The notes: generated from the sequence alone by a model not told the origin. 64,000 nt of DNA from Apricaphanius iberus (GCA_028564705.1 JAPXFQ010002398.1:1054001-1118000), one strand, 5' to 3'; shown: positions 1 through 11,840, numbered from the stretch's first letter. Made by a program: numbers and translations.

Positions 1-1145
1 AGCAGCATGCAGACTCTGTGGAGTATCTTTTCCTAAAACCAAACTGGTAAGGATGTAATGCATCAGTGTGGTCCAGATGCTCCACTAGCTGCTCTGCTAC
101 CACCTTCTCAAACACCTTGGAGAAGGCTGGATACTAATAGGCCGATAACTTGAGACACAAAGCTTGTCTCCTGACTTGAATATCGGCTTGACAACTGCTT
201 TTTTGAATGCCATTGGAAAAGAATTTTCACTTATGGCTTGATTCACAGCTTTTGTTAGTGCTGGAGTTAGAGTTTGTTTGTGTTCTTTTAAAATAGATGT
301 GTCAAGCCCATATATATCCTTTGCTTTACTATTTTTCAAATTTGATATTATTTTGAGAATTTTGCCTTCATCTACACTCTGTAACCTACAATAAGGTAAA
401 TTGTCATCTTCAACGTAGTTAGGGACACAATAGTTTCTTTCAGGAAAGGTCTTAGCCAACTCTGTCACAGAATCCAAGAAATAATCATTATAATATTTAG
501 CTAAAGTGGAACTCTCTTTTTGAATAATTCCATCGATTTTGAGCTGCAGATGTTCCTGGGGGTGCTTTTCCCTACCCAGTAATTTATCCATGCTCCTCCA
601 TAAGAGTTTACAGTTACCCTTTGCCTCCTTAATTAAATTTAGAAAGAAGTTTGCTTTTGCTTTTCGTAGTTGCATGGTAACTTTGTTTCTTAAAGATTTA
701 TAAATGTAATGATCAGTGTTTAATTTAGTTTTTAAAGCAGACTTAAGAGCTTTATCTCTCTGTTTCATTGTTTCCCAGAGGGATTCATCAAACCATGGAA
801 GCCTCTTTTTATTAGATTTTCTCTGTTTGAGCTGTGTATATTTATCAACTTTATCCTTCATAGAATTAATGATGTTGTTGCATGTGTAATCACAGCTTTT
901 AATATTAATTTTGGAGGCCCAGTCAATTTCATTTAAATCATTCTTAAGAAGCTCTTAATTTCTCTTAGAAATATAAGGAAAGTTTTGTTTTTTATTTGAT
1001 TGTTCAATATTTTTGTATCTTAACTTGTTTACTTTCCTAACTAGTAGAACAAGATTATGATCAGACAGGCCAGTTAATAAGTTGTATGTCTTTGTTACTC
1101 TGTCGGATTTATTAGTAAAAATTAAATCTATCAAAGTTTGAGAGG
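1..1145 (-). mobile_element. Truncated non-LTR retrotransposon (LINE), endonuclease end and reverse-transcriptase start
   Basis: Read on the minus strand, the stretch near 950-1145 encodes an endonuclease tail with the motif GLSDHNLVLLVRK, the SDHN signature of AP-endonuclease-type LINEs. After one in-frame stop the frame continues (861 to 97) through a linker with LPWFDESLWETMKQRDKALK into the start of a reverse transcriptase (FKKAVVKPIFKSGDK, then SSYRPISI). This order is that of L2/CR1-type fish LINEs. The frame is lost near position 97, and the catalytic YADD region is not seen before the window edge, so the copy is broken or continues outside. It is a dead copy: the stop, the frame loss and the absence of an intact ORF show that. 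The exact clade is inferred. Confidence 0.85.
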
Positions 1146-1849
1146 TTCTTGTTACTTAGCCAACATCAACTAGGCCTACACGTTTGAGCCGAATAAAACA
1201 TTTCAACATGCGCAGAACTATTTAAAATACCATAAATGGCCGTAGATAAAGAAGAAACATACTTCCATTATAAACAAACATGGCTGCGCGCATTTGAGCT
1301 GGAGCAGCATGACGTTTTTCAGACGTTGCTTATATTTTTTCTGGTCACAGTTTTATATCTACAAACCTTTATTGTTTTGTACACAAATTATAAACCAAAC
1401 CCTTTATTTTTTTAGGCTGACGTATTGTATGAATGACCCACATTCGGAATAAGGGTTTACATCGATTGGCATAACCCACCCTTCTCAATCGGTATGAAAT
1501 TTAGATCCAAATTAGTTTAAACCCAGAGTAGAATAAGAGCAATCTTAATGGCGTTTTTACATAAAGCATTTTTTTCCAATCAAGTTTTTAATCTGATTAG
1601 TTGTGTTGATGTAAACATAGACACTGTTAGAAAACTGCAGTAAAGAGGGATCACGGGCTCATCATGTCATCTAAAATAATCTGTAATTCAATTTTTTTGT
1701 AGGAGTAAACCAGGCACAAAATAAATATAATAAAATAATAAATTCTGTCCAATCGTCACAGAGAGAAACATGAAAAGTTTGTTAAATTCCACTTTAATTG
1801 AAACTGGTGATGCAACAACGAGCTCTTTGGCAAATAATACTTCCTGTAG

Positions 1850-2085
1850 GTCTTGGGTGGGAAAAGTTCCTCATGCCCACTATTTGGTACGGTTGAGGGG
1901 TCTGTGATGCTGTGGGCCTGTTTCCCTTGAAAAAGGACTAAGAACCTTGGTCTAGTGCACTGTAACATTAACTTGTTTAATTACAAAAATTATATCCAAG
2001 AATGGGTCCACGTTGGGTTTTTCAACAAGGAAAAGATCTAAAGCATTTGACTGAATCAACAGAGAAATAATCTAAACACAAGATG
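1850..2085 (+). mobile_element. Tc1-like transposase fragment, decayed
   Basis: The plus strand carries a decayed match to the middle of Tc1-like transposase: a stretch translating roughly as GSVMLWACF, followed by lysine-rich and NLGLVHCN-like residues. The same block recurs more clearly at about 10.26-10.33 kb. No inverted repeats or intact frame are visible. Confidence 0.4.
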
Positions 2086-2889
2086 TTTTTCACTGTTTTG
2101 TAACGTTAGGTGAGCAGAGCATCAGATGAAGGAGCTTCTTATTACTTATACAATTCAGGGACATGAGTGACTCTATTCATGTTTAAAGGGGAAACACTTA
2201 AAAAAAACTTTGCTCATGCTGATCATAAACTTTTGAAGAACTGTAAAACTTTTAATCTCTACAAAGTTTTTTAATTTCCTCCATCTTTTGCTTCCACCTC
2301 TGAGTCTGACATTCTTGTTCGTCTGTAACTTTTTCCTGGAATAAAACCTTGGACAAAATAAAATCCAATTCCCGTGGAGTCAAATACTGCTGTTTTCCAA
2401 GAGAACAGGTCTATTTTCATTTTTCCATGACATAAACAGTTAAGGCGGTACTAGGAGGAGTGGAGATGATGGGAAACGGCTCAACACTTCTTTTTTTCCA
2501 CAGAAGTCTGGTCCTGTGAGTAAGATCTGAATATTCAATCATATCTTCTTCCCTATACCCTCTGGGTTTCAAATAGTGATAGATTTCATAGAATTAAAAT
2601 GAATACAGAATTATAATTTAAACTGAATTTGAAGAGTAATGCTTTAGTTTTCTGCGGTTAGTTACAAACAAAACAGCATGCTTGCAATTAAATCCAAAGC
2701 TCTGACTTTGCAAACATTAGATAAGAGACTGATAAGACTGATGGAAGGGCTGACACATGGAGAATATTGCTGATCTACAGCAGCAATATAGGAGGCAACG
2801 ACAGAAATGTGTCACAGTCAGGGAAACAATTGGGAGTGGTGGGGGACCTAGATCTGTGCAGGGACCAGTCAGCACTGGGGGTGTAAATA

Positions 2890-3260
2890 AGCATGGTTCC
2901 CATGCCCTGGAGGCCCCTGGGGTGTGGTGGTGGCAGATGTGAAGTCTGGGGGCCTACCTCCTTCCCTTCATCTCTGCCTCCCTTCCTCTGCAGCCTGGAT
3001 GTCGCTGCTCGATGTCCCAGTTTGTCTGCCCAAATCACAATGATCTTTTGGTCTCAAAAATGTGTTTCCATTTGTTCCTATACGGGTCAAAAATAACAGT
3101 AAATGAGTGTTTTTCTTTGTTAATGCATGACTGTGTTCATTTTTTAATTATTGATTTCGTTTGTTGTTTCCTTTTACAATGTATGGAGATTTTTGTATGG
3201 CAGTCTGAACAGTGTGAACTGCATATGTGGCATAAATGTAAATGCACCATGTTTGGTGAA
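2890..3260 (+). other. GC-rich island inside AT-rich DNA, possible dispersed repeat
   Basis: A block of high GC content (about 2820-3020), followed by a T-rich tail, stands out from its AT-rich surroundings. Several overlapping short ORFs occur in it on both strands, but none shows a recognisable domain and their composition follows the GC content. It resembles GC-rich repeat families of fish from memory only; this needs a genome-wide copy-number search. The flanks, 2100-2880 and 3260-4440, show nothing I can name. Confidence 0.25.
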
Positions 3261-4450
3261 GACAGAGGAACCAAATGCAGCCAGAATTAAGTTGTGGAGT
3301 TTAATGAAAGAAAAGATAACAAAACTTACAAGGTTAACAGGAGGGCAAAATCACAGGAACTGGAGGGCAGGGAATAATGATGACAAACTAGCAGTGGAAT
3401 TAGAAGACCAGTGTTCTTAAATGTGCTAAGGAGTGAAGAACTGAGTAGAACTAAATACTCACAAATGGATGCAGATGAGGTGACAAGAACAGGTAAAGGC
3501 AATTAGCTTTGCTTGGGAGTGGAATGGCAGGGAGGAAACAGGAAGTAAACTGAAAAAAACCCATCCTAAATAAAAAAACTAGAAACCTACTAAAGATACC
3601 TAAGAGGAAATATCTAATCAGAGAATAAAGAACTACCAAAGACTAATAAATTAGGGAAATATAAATCAAAGGTAAAAAAAAACAATAAAAAAAACGAAAG
3701 GTGAAAACATCTCAGAGCAGGAAGGGGAAAAATATGGAAACAACAAAGTGTCAAAATACATAAAAAAATCCCACTAAAGTCCTAAAGTAAAACATAAACA
3801 CTAAGATTACTAAAATGATAATTTTAACTAAAAAAGGAAAAGAATTCGCAAAAACTGCAAAACAAATTCCTTACATCATAACAAAATACTTTTAAAAAAT
3901 TATTTTGCTGATTAATTCAGTTAGAAAAACATCAATATTTAGTTTTACTTAATGGAGTTTATTTTTGTTTAAAATATGTTTGATCTGTCAAAATAATTTG
4001 TTTCATTTAAGGTATCTTAGTTGAATTATTTATTGGTTATTTCCGACATGCTTTTAAATGTTTGTGAAATCCCTGAACCTTCAGAGGAGTAAATAATTGA
4101 GCAAATAATGAGCTTTCTTCTGTTAGAGCCAGGGTGGAAAAAGGGGTCTTTGTCACAATTTGTTTCCTACCAGCTGTTTGCTCATAAACTACTGCCAGTT
4201 TTCCATGCCACTGATCTTAATAGACTGGGTGTCTGATCCACAGAAGGCTGAGTTCTAGCATGAATTAATTTTTTTTTTTTTTTCATGCTTCTGTGTCTTA
4301 CTTGTTTATTTGCATTTTCTTTTGGGAGTCGTTCACTTCAAAGGAAAAAAAACAGAAGGAGCAATAGACGGATCTGACATCGAGTAAGCCAAACTAGCAC
4401 GTTTAAAATTACTGGTCAAGTGATTAATGGAATAAGTGCCATATGAAATA

Positions 4451-4804
4451 TCCATCCATCCATTTTCTGAACTGCTTAGTCCTCCGGGGGGGGGGGGGGG
4501 GGGGGGGGTGCCTATCTCCAGCTGTCTGATCTGAGAGGCGGGGTACACCCTGTACAGGTCGCCAGTCCATCACAGGGCCACACAGAGACAGACAGGACAA
4601 ACAACCATGCACAACCTAAGGACAATTTAGAGAGGCCAATTAACCTGACAGTCATGTTTTTGGACTGTGGAAGGAAGCCGGAGTACCTGGAGGGAACCCA
4701 AGCATGCACGGGGAGAACATGGAAACTCCATGCAGGGTATACGAACCCACAACCTACTTGCTGCAAGGCAACAGTGCTAACCACTGCGCCACCGTGCAGC
4801 CCCC
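4451..4804 (-). mobile_element. SINE-like dispersed element with GGAT-repeat tail, full-length copy
   Basis: Read on the minus strand, the element starts with a tRNA-like head (GGGGCTGCACGGTGGCGCAG, then GGTTAGCACTGTTGC and a box-B-like GGTTCGTA). It continues through a conserved body (GTGATGGACTGGCGACCTG) and ends in GGATGGATGGAT. The same unit occurs at 5731-6112, and partly at 6617-6680, 7861-7996, 17838-18150 and 24986-25110. A run of about 25 G on the plus strand at 4484-4508 interrupts the body. Flanking CATATGAAATA and CATTTGAATTA could be a diverged target duplication. ORFs crossing it are spurious. Confidence 0.75.
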
Positions 4805-5165
4805 ATTTGAATTAAATCAACAGAATTAAAATATTCTGAGAGAAGCATGACTAAGAGACTGAGGAACGTTGAGTAATTGAGGTGTGAACTGATTAATGTC
4901 TGATAACTATCCTGATATGTAAAACCCAGGAGCTGAAATATAACATATATGTTCCAGGATTATTACAATATCTTTTCTTACATCTGGAAATTGGTTTATC
5001 ATATTGCTCCAATGTTTTAAAAACTTGGATGCGGCCTATTTTACACAATATAAAAGGACCAGTTTGTACAGATACATTTCATTAAAGTATATATTTCAGT
5101 ATAGACCTCCTAATTACTTCTACATATGTTTTACATAGGTATCCATGCTTTTGTTTCTCTCTTTC

Positions 5166-5230
5166 TATCTATCTATCCATCCATCCATCCATCCATCCAT
5201 CCATCCATCCATCCATCCATCCATCCATCT
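5166..5230 (+). repeat. ATCT/ATCC microsatellite
   Basis: Tandem tetranucleotides, first ATCT and then a long run of CATC units. This resembles the tail of the SINE-like family in the window, so it may be the remnant tail of a lost minus-strand copy. Confidence 0.9.
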
Positions 5231-5286
5231 TAAGCCAGAATTCTGAGAAACAAAGTCAGAAATATCTATTTTTTTCTTCAGTGGCC

Positions 5287-5288
<2 letters not shown>

Positions 5289-5317
<29 letters not shown>

Positions 5318-5318
5318 C
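5289..5318 (+). repeat. ATCT microsatellite
   Basis: About seven tandem ATCT units directly before the left end of the Tc1-like element. Confidence 0.9.
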
Positions 5319-5326
5319 ATATAAAT

Positions 5327-6220
5327 GGACACACCTTCTCATTCAGTGCGTTTTCTTTATTTTCATGACTATTGACATTGTAGATTATCACTGAAGGAAT
5401 CAAAATTATGAATGAACACATATGGAATTATGTAGTACTTTTACAAAAAAGTGTGAAATAACCCGACCTCCAAAGTCATCGGACCTGAACCCAATGGAAA
5501 TGATTTGGGGTGAGCTGAACCGCATAGTGAAGTCAAAAGGGCCAACAAGTACTAAGCATCTCTGGGAACTCCTTCAAGACTGTTGGAAAACCATTTCGGG
5601 TGACTAACTCTTGAAGCTCAAGAGAATGCAAAGCAGTAATCAGAGCAAAGGGTGGTTACTTTGAGGAATCTAAATATAATACGTGTTCAGTTATTTCACC
5701 CTTTTTGTTTAAGTACAGTAATTCCATTCAGGGCTGCACAGTAGTGCAGTGGTTAGCACTGTTGCCTTGCAGCAATCACATCTGCCTTGCAGCAAGAAGG
5801 TTGTGGGTTCGTATCCCAGCCCAGGGTCTTTCTGCATGGAGTTTGCATGTTCTCCCCGTGCATGCGTGGGTTCCCTCCGGGTACTCCGGCTTCCTCCCAC
5901 AGTCCAAAAACATGACTGTCAGGTTAATTCATCACCCTAAATTGCCCTTAGGTGTGGGTGTGCGCTTGTATGTCCTGTCTGTCTCTATGTGGCCCTGTGA
6001 TGGACTGGCGACCTGTCCAGGGTGTATCTCGCCTGTTGACAGCTGGAGATAGGCACCAGCACCCCCGCGACCCATTAAGGATTAAGCGGTTAAGAAAATG
6101 GATGGATGGATGTGTTCATTCATGTTTTGATGCCCTAATTGAGAATGTAAGATGTAGTCATGACAATAAAGAATACGCATTGAATGAGAAGGTGTGTCCA
6201 AACTTTTGGTCTGTACTGTA
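5327..6220 (+). mobile_element. Internally deleted Tc1-like transposon with a nested SINE-like insertion
   Basis: The left end reads GGACACACCTTCTCATTCAG; the right end is its inverted counterpart (AATGAGAAGGTGTGTCC, then the outer AACTTTTGGTCTGTACTGTA). Between them only the C-terminal part of the transposase remains (5422-5607), including SSDLNPMEMIWGELN, which corresponds to the PDLNPIEN-type motif carrying the last catalytic acid of the DDE triad. The N-terminus, DNA-binding region and first two catalytic residues are gone. The outermost part of the left inverted repeat is also missing. A SINE-like copy (5731-6112) sits inside, so the Tc1 element is the older of the two. Confidence 0.85.
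5731..6112 (+). mobile_element. SINE-like dispersed element, full-length plus-strand copy
   Basis: This is the best copy in the window: head GGGCTGCACAGTAGTGCAG, an A-box-like TAGTGCAGTGG, a B-box-like GGTTCGTATCC, the body CTGTGATGGACTGGCGACCT, and a GGATGGATGGATG tail. TCCATTCA before it and TTCATTCA after it form a near-perfect target duplication. It lies within the deleted Tc1 element. Transcription by RNA polymerase III is inferred from the box-like motifs. Confidence 0.8.
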
Positions 6221-6616
6221 TGATCTATTAAATACCTTGTGGTTGTATCTATCTGATTAATATTTATGAAAAGACCATAGTTTAAATTTTGCATTGAGCA
6301 TGCAGGAACATAGGCTACAAATCTAAGCATACTTGTTTGGGTATACACCGCAGCAAAAAGGTTGAGTATCCATGGCATTTTTAAGAGTAACTCACCGCAA
6401 AATCAACTTTTTTTTGTTGATAAACTGTATAATTGAATCTATAATAGCACTATCTACATTTCCTGTAATTATTTTATGTATTTTAGTCAATTTTAGTGAA
6501 AATATACATTTTGTACCAAAAACCTTTAGTTTAGTGCTCCAAGTGGTTAAACGATTATACTGCACTGCAATTCAAATCCTACCTTGCCAACAGCTAATCT
6601 CTGGTTATTTACATAG

Positions 6617-6680
6617 GCCGGGATACAAACCCAAAACCTTCTTGCTGCAAGGCAACAGTGCTAGCCACTGCACCTCAGCA
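6617..6680 (-). mobile_element. SINE-like element, head fragment only
   Basis: On the minus strand this matches the tRNA-like head of the SINE-like family (CAGTGGCTAGCACTGTTGCC, then CTTGCAGCAAGAAGG). A TA repeat (6679-6703) abuts its start. The body and tail are missing. Confidence 0.65.
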
Positions 6681-6999
6681 TATATATATATATATATATA
6701 TAATCCTCATGTACTGAAAATTTCCACTGAAAGAAAAACTTAATCTACTGTTTTCTATTACATATTTATTATATGATGTGAACAAATATATTGAGCAAAT
6801 GTAATAATATGTTATAATAATGAACATTTCAGTTTATAATTTGCTTTTATTTTATTGGAGAGACAGCTAAACACTTCCACAAAGCTGCACCGAGTTATGA
6901 TAAAGGGGGGGAAAAATTATTTTAAATCTAAAACAAAAAAGTTCTTTCTTTTCTTATTTTAAGTCTAAATAAAAGTCCTTAGGTGCCAAGCAGATAAAG

Positions 7000-7560
7000 A
7001 GGACTCACATCTTCGATAATTCTTGTGTCTGAGAAACTCTCGAAAATTTGCTGAGGCTTTGCAGAGAGGTGAACTGCGTTATGAACTCAAAACCTCAAGG
7101 AGTCAGATGATTAAAGAGTTTTCTGGGTGAAAGTGAAGACAGAGCTCAGTAAAGTGTGAGGCTGCAAAGGCAGAGACCTGTAGAGGAGATGCGTAGAGGA
7201 GAAGGAAGGGGATCAGTTTTTCCAAGAGTCTGTCAGCATGAGACAGCTGTGAGGAGAGGCCTTTATCTCACTAATGCACCGCATTACAGCAGGACTCTCG
7301 GAAAAAAGCCTTGCCTCTGTGCGGCTGGATGAAACAGATCCGGACTGGATGCCCTCTCCTCTGAACAGATTAGGAGCCTGTGAGCAGTCACATATCTGCA
7401 ACATTCCTCTTTGAAGTCTTGTTAAGTGGCTGTCGACACCCATCAAACATGGCAGCAGGAGTGAGGCCTCCGACGCTTCGCCGAGGGACTACATCTCAGG
7501 GTCTGAACACCGGTGGGCGTCTTCCTTTGAGGCCTCTGATGATCTGTAAATAACCATGTT
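7000..7560. other. Repeat-poor, higher-complexity block; candidate non-coding conserved element
   Basis: This stretch lacks microsatellites and recognised transposon sequence and is less AT-rich than its flanks. A 77-codon minus-strand ORF (7213-7446) has no domain I know and no clear splice context. The type of sequence is what one sees for conserved regulatory DNA in gene deserts, but conservation cannot be judged from one genome. Confidence 0.25.
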
Positions 7561-7860
7561 TAAAGTCCCACACTGATAAGCCCGGCTTCTCTTTGTCCTA
7601 TGCTGTCACCGGGAATGAGAGGAAATAGGAAAAAGAGGTGATGGAGGCGTAACAAATTAGGGAATAGCTTCCTGGAAATTTGGGAAATGACTGCGGAGCA
7701 TTTTAGCGTGATTACATAGGAAACAACAAACTGGAAATGATCTCAGATACTCTGAGATACCGTCACCATAAAACTGACCTATTTCAGATCAGTAATGCTT
7801 TTGTCCTTAGAGGAAATAGGTGTGAATTTCTTTTTCTAATTTTCAGAAAGGAACATGTCC

Positions 7861-7996
7861 ATCCATCCATCCATCCATCCATCCATCCATCTATTTTCTG
7901 AACCCCTTAGTCTTCCAGGGGTCACTGGGGGTGTAGTGCCTATCTCCAGCTGTCAATGGGTGAGAGGCGGGGTACACCCTGGACAGGTCGCCAGTT
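7861..7996 (-). mobile_element. 5'-truncated SINE-like copy with target duplication
   Basis: Minus-strand 3' part of the SINE-like family: it starts within the GGCGACCTGTCCAGGGTG body and ends in a GGAT repeat. GAACATGTCC (7851-7860) and GAACAAGTCC (7997-8006) flank it as a 10-bp near-perfect duplication. Truncation at the 5' side plus a duplication is the signature of LINE-driven insertion. Confidence 0.75.
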
Positions 7997-8374
7997 GAAC
8001 AAGTCCACATGTATTTAATTTTTCAGGTACTTCACTCTATGTTTAACAGCAACTTACCAGCACAAATAACTAACTTCTTAACATTTATTCCCTGACACCC
8101 ACTAACATTTTATGTTACATTTGTAATTGTATGTAAGCAAGAACAGAATAAAAATGAGAAAACCAGAGCAGCAGTTCGGGTTGAGCAGTCTGTAGATAAA
8201 GTTGTATATACAAAGAACTGAGACTAAATTTAAACAGATAATAGCTAGAGAGCTGAGCTTGGAGTCAAATAGAAAAAAGAAAACCTAATACTAACATAAG
8301 AGATAAAATCACAATGCAAAGAAGAAAAAAACACAAAACTAATAACCAAGAGATTTAGATTAAAAATGTATGTG

Positions 8375-9030
8375 ACACCCTTTCAAATATTTTGCATCAT
8401 TTGTATGCAGATGACACTATGATTTATTGCTGTTCATCTTCCATTAGCCAGGCTTTTGAGATACTGCAATCCGCCTTTGCAGTTATTCAGTCTTATCTAC
8501 AAGCGATGCAACTGGTGTTTAAGTCTGAGAAAACAAAAGCCGTGTATTTTTTTTCTATTCACGTGACTTACCACACAATTAGCAAAAAATAGTAAGAGGT
8601 CGAGGTGAATATATCAAAGCAGTGGAAAGCCTAAATATCTCGGTTTTCTGTTTTGTTATAGAAATAAATCCTTCTTTTACACTTAGAGTTTGTAAAATTT
8701 TGGTTTCTGCTTCCTTTTTGAGACTATGTGACTATGGTGACGTTATATATATGAATGTAACCCTCAAAAATATCTTCAGTCCTTAAATTCTGTTTATCAC
8801 TGTGCTTTGAGATTTGTTACTGGTTGTAGTCACCTTACTCATGTAATTTATATGCCAGAGCTGAACTACCTTCATTCTGTCTGTATTTTTAAAATGTTCT
8901 TGCTTCTGAGAATGAGGTTGAGAATTGTATGGATAGTTTACCAGCCACAAGTGTTGTTTGCAGTGGGGCCCAGGTGTGTTGTGCCTGAATGTGGGAAAGT
9001 GACAGTAGTAACAGTAACTTTTTACTGACC
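8375..9030 (+). mobile_element. LINE reverse-transcriptase fragment containing the YADD catalytic motif
   Basis: The plus strand encodes HLYADDTMIYCCSSS at 8392 onward; YADD holds the two aspartates of the reverse-transcriptase active site. It continues to FKSEKTKAV. Downstream, in shifted frames, residues such as LCDYGDVIYMN and LRFVTGCSHLTH match the thumb/C-terminal part of the same protein family. Several stops and frameshifts show it is dead. The clade appears close to the LINE at 1-1145, but the two copies cover different segments and lie on opposite strands. Confidence 0.8.
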
Positions 9031-9331
9031 GTAGCATTTCCTCTATTTTTATTTTGTTCTTTATTGTTACTTTGAGTGTTTGTGTGCGTCGAAGATTTGT
9101 TCAATTCAAGTTCACTGAACTTATTGAAGTTAACAGTGCACATAATTAGCATAGAAAGCCAGTGTGGAGCTGATAGCACTTCTGCGATAATTTGATCACA
9201 CAATCTAAAGCCTTTTTCTTCAAAATAAAGAATACATTTGAGATGTAACACATCAATAAAGTAACCTCACAATGTGAAGTTCCCATGAGCAGCTTCATAA
9301 ATGGCGAACACACATTAGCATTAGCATGTAG

Positions 9332-9724
9332 CTAGCGTTTACTTATTGCTCTTGCCATTTCATCAGGTGTATTTATTGTTGGAATTGATCCAGCTGAAAG
9401 AGATAATCTCTGCGACAGTCCGCTATGGTTCTGGCCAAGGTTCGGAAAGCAGACATCGGTGAATTGACGGTCACATACAAACATGTGGCAGCTGGTTAGA
9501 TGTGAGATTCTGGAGAGAAATTCCAGCCGTTTCTGGCTATTTTGCTGTGCTTTAGGAATGTTGAATAAATTCCTGAAGTTCTTGTAGCCAAACGGGCACT
9601 TTCGCCGTGACATTTTAGAAAGTAAAATACTGCAAAAACAGTGGTGCTTAGCGTCTTGCTTCTGACTCTCGCAGCTCGCACCTTTGAGAAAGGGGCGTGT
9701 ATGTTTAATCTGCAGGGGTGACAT
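9332..9724 (-). pseudogene. Decayed THAP-domain ORF, probably transposon-derived
   Basis: A 130-codon minus-strand ORF contains MSRRKCPFGYKNFRNLFNIP, then about 30 residues later FVCDRQFTDVCFPNLGQ and SQRLSLSAGSIPTI. This is the layout of the THAP zinc-binding DNA domain of P-element-like transposases and their fish relatives (C-x-x-C, then C-x-x-H, then the AVPT-type box). Two metal ligands look lost: the second cysteine near the N-terminus and the C-x-x-H histidine (here CDRQ). No downstream transposase domain is visible. It is probably a dead N-terminal fragment of a repeated family. A functional, diverged THAP exon is less likely but not excluded. Confidence 0.6.
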
Positions 9725-10089
9725 GTCGGGCCCTTCCTAGTTTGACAGTATTACGTAAAGCACCTCACTATGTTTTAAGTCAGTCATTTTCCAGGAAAAG
9801 GCACTACAGCTGCTCAGAGTATAGGGTTCAGGAGGATTACTGAGAAATGCATGAATTAAGCCAAAAAATCACTCTGGTGTGGTTTTTAAAAACAAAATTG
9901 CATTAAAACATGGTTGAAAGCTCCAAAAAGTTGATTTGGCATGATATCGAACCTTTAAGTTCTCTTTTACAAAGGTGTGGTGGTCGCTATGCTCTTCTTT
10001 CTAGTGATATATATGTTTTGGTTATTCCATTTAAAACAAACAGATTTATTTATCAGAAGATGAAGGCCTGTTTACATTATACTTAAAAT

Positions 10090-10350
10090 ACAAGAAGGGA
10101 AATGTTTAAACGGATTGGTATTCAGGAAAAGCCTTTTTTTCTGATGTACCATAATCACATTAAATGTATGGAGTATGCTCAACTCCTGTGGGGCTTCGAT
10201 CTCATTAGATTGATTTTGAGCTTTGGGTCGAGAGTGAAAAAAGAGAAACTCATGCCCAAGGTTAAGCATAGTGGAGGAAGTGTGATGCTGTGGGCCTGTT
10301 TCTCTGTCAAAGGCCTGGGAAACCTTTTGAAAAACCAAGAGATTTAAAAT
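10090..10350 (+). mobile_element. Tc1-like transposase fragment
   Basis: The plus-strand frame ends in KLMPKVKHSGGSVMLWACFS, the well-conserved GGGSVMLWGCFS-type block between the first and second catalytic aspartates of Tc1-like transposases. Upstream, LILSFGSRVKKEK is a decayed ETKIELFG region in which the first aspartate is not seen. No terminal repeats were found. Confidence 0.7.
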
Positions 10351-10419
10351 AAAAATTTGGTATCTATAAATAAGAGAAATGCTGCATGAGATTGACATTT
10401 TTTACGTTCATGTGAATTG

Positions 10420-10870
10420 CAGACCAGAGAGAGCTCTTGCCTTTCGGCCCCTGTGGGGAAGCACTTTTCCTGCAGCACCTGTTACACGTTGCAGGGAGGA
10501 TGTTCTCTTATCCTCCAGCCTCTGACCTCCACATTACAACACAGACTACTCTGTACTCCTCTGGAGCACAAACACAGCATTAAACATAGACCTTAGAGCA
10601 CTTAGAGTCCCTGTGGAGTGACTATGTGACACCATTGTCTCTGGTTTAAGTCACAGCAGGCTGAATATATGAGTGCAGCTTGAGCAGGAGGTGAATGGGT
10701 CAAAGAGAGGGCAGTTTTCCCCACCAGGGTGCCTTCCTCTGTCGGTCTGCATACAGAACAACAGAGCCTCAATGTTGCTGCTAAAACTGTGACACCAGAG
10801 TAGACAGGAAAATTCTGCCTGCGTCTCGGAGCAGGTGGCAGTAAAAGATCCACAGGCTGGGTTTAAGTCG
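10420..10870. other. Repeat-poor, higher-GC block; candidate regulatory DNA
   Basis: A stretch of non-repetitive, relatively GC-rich sequence between transposon fragments. An 83-codon minus ORF overlaps it but has no recognisable domain. The flanking 10870-11110 shows nothing I can name. Confidence 0.2.
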
Positions 10871-11114
10871 TCAGGGTTTGTTTCTAATGTTCAGAATTTG
10901 AAAACAAAAATCAGAAACAGAGAGTAATGACTCTACTGCCTCCTTCTGACCATGCTAGGTATATTCTCACTTCTTTGTTGTAGTGTTGGCACAGATTTTC
11001 ACTGAAAGTGTTGTATAATGATAGTGGGGAAAACTGCTTTACTATTTGTAAAGTTCTCTAAATCATTAATTGACTAATGCTGATCTATTATTGAATATAT
11101 AACTACTATACAGC

Positions 11115-11345
11115 TTCTGCTCACCTCCTCACTAGAACCAGTAAAGTAGAGCACATTATCTCAGTTCCGAAGTCCTTACTGGTTCCCTGTAGCTCAGAGA
11201 CTAGACTTTAAAATACTTTTACTAGTCTATAAATCACTGAATGGTTTAGCACCAAACTATGTTTAAAATCTGCTGTCACTATATTGATCTTCCCAGAAAC
11301 ACTCAGGTCTTCCAACTCTAGTTTACTAATCATCCCTAGAATTAG
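11115..11345 (+). mobile_element. LINE reverse-transcriptase C-terminal fragment, decayed
   Basis: The plus strand translates, with stops, into a stretch resembling the thumb region of L2/Rex1-type fish reverse transcriptases: LLTRTSKVEHI, then a PVxQRxxFK-like segment, FTSL-ITEWFSTKLCLKS, and a decayed ending. The order of motifs supports the call; no intact frame remains. Confidence 0.6.
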
Positions 11346-11349
11346 AACC

Positions 11350-11840
11350 AAGCATTAAGAAATCAGAATCAGAAAGGTTTTTTACCAAATGTTAGGCAGG
11401 TTACAACATTAGGAAAATGCTGCGGTATTTTGTGCAAACATATAAAAAAGACAAACACTTAAATAAGAATAAAAATAAATAGTGCTAAACAAATTGATAT
11501 ATACATGAGTGCAGGAAACGATCAGTACAAATTTGAAAGGTGCAGAGGAACATAATATGGGTCATGTGACTGATACAGAGCAGGTGATTGGAACAGTCTT
11601 AGGGTTATTGTTCATGAGTCCGACAGCAGAGGAGGAAACTGTTCTTATGACGAAACGTTCTGGTCAGAATGGGCCGGAGCCTCCTGCCTGAGGGGAGCAG
11701 GTTAAACAGTACGTGTCCAGGGTGAGAGGGGTCAGCTGTGATCCAACCTGCACGCCGCAGTCTCCTGGAGGTGTACAGGTCCTGTAGAGGTGGGAGTCCG
11801 CAACCAATCGACTTCACTACAGCTGCAGTCTCTGTTTGTC
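11350..11840 (+). mobile_element. Retroelement-derived dispersed repeat
   Basis: The block opens with AGAATCAGAAAGG and runs through TGTTCATGAGTCCGACAGCA and CCGGAGCCTCCTGCCTGAGG to GAGGTGTACAGGTCCTGTAG. These phrases belong to a very common fish repeat (familiarity, not a search). Short ORFs on both strands are shadows of it. From 11840 to 12000 nothing further is seen. Confidence 0.5.
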
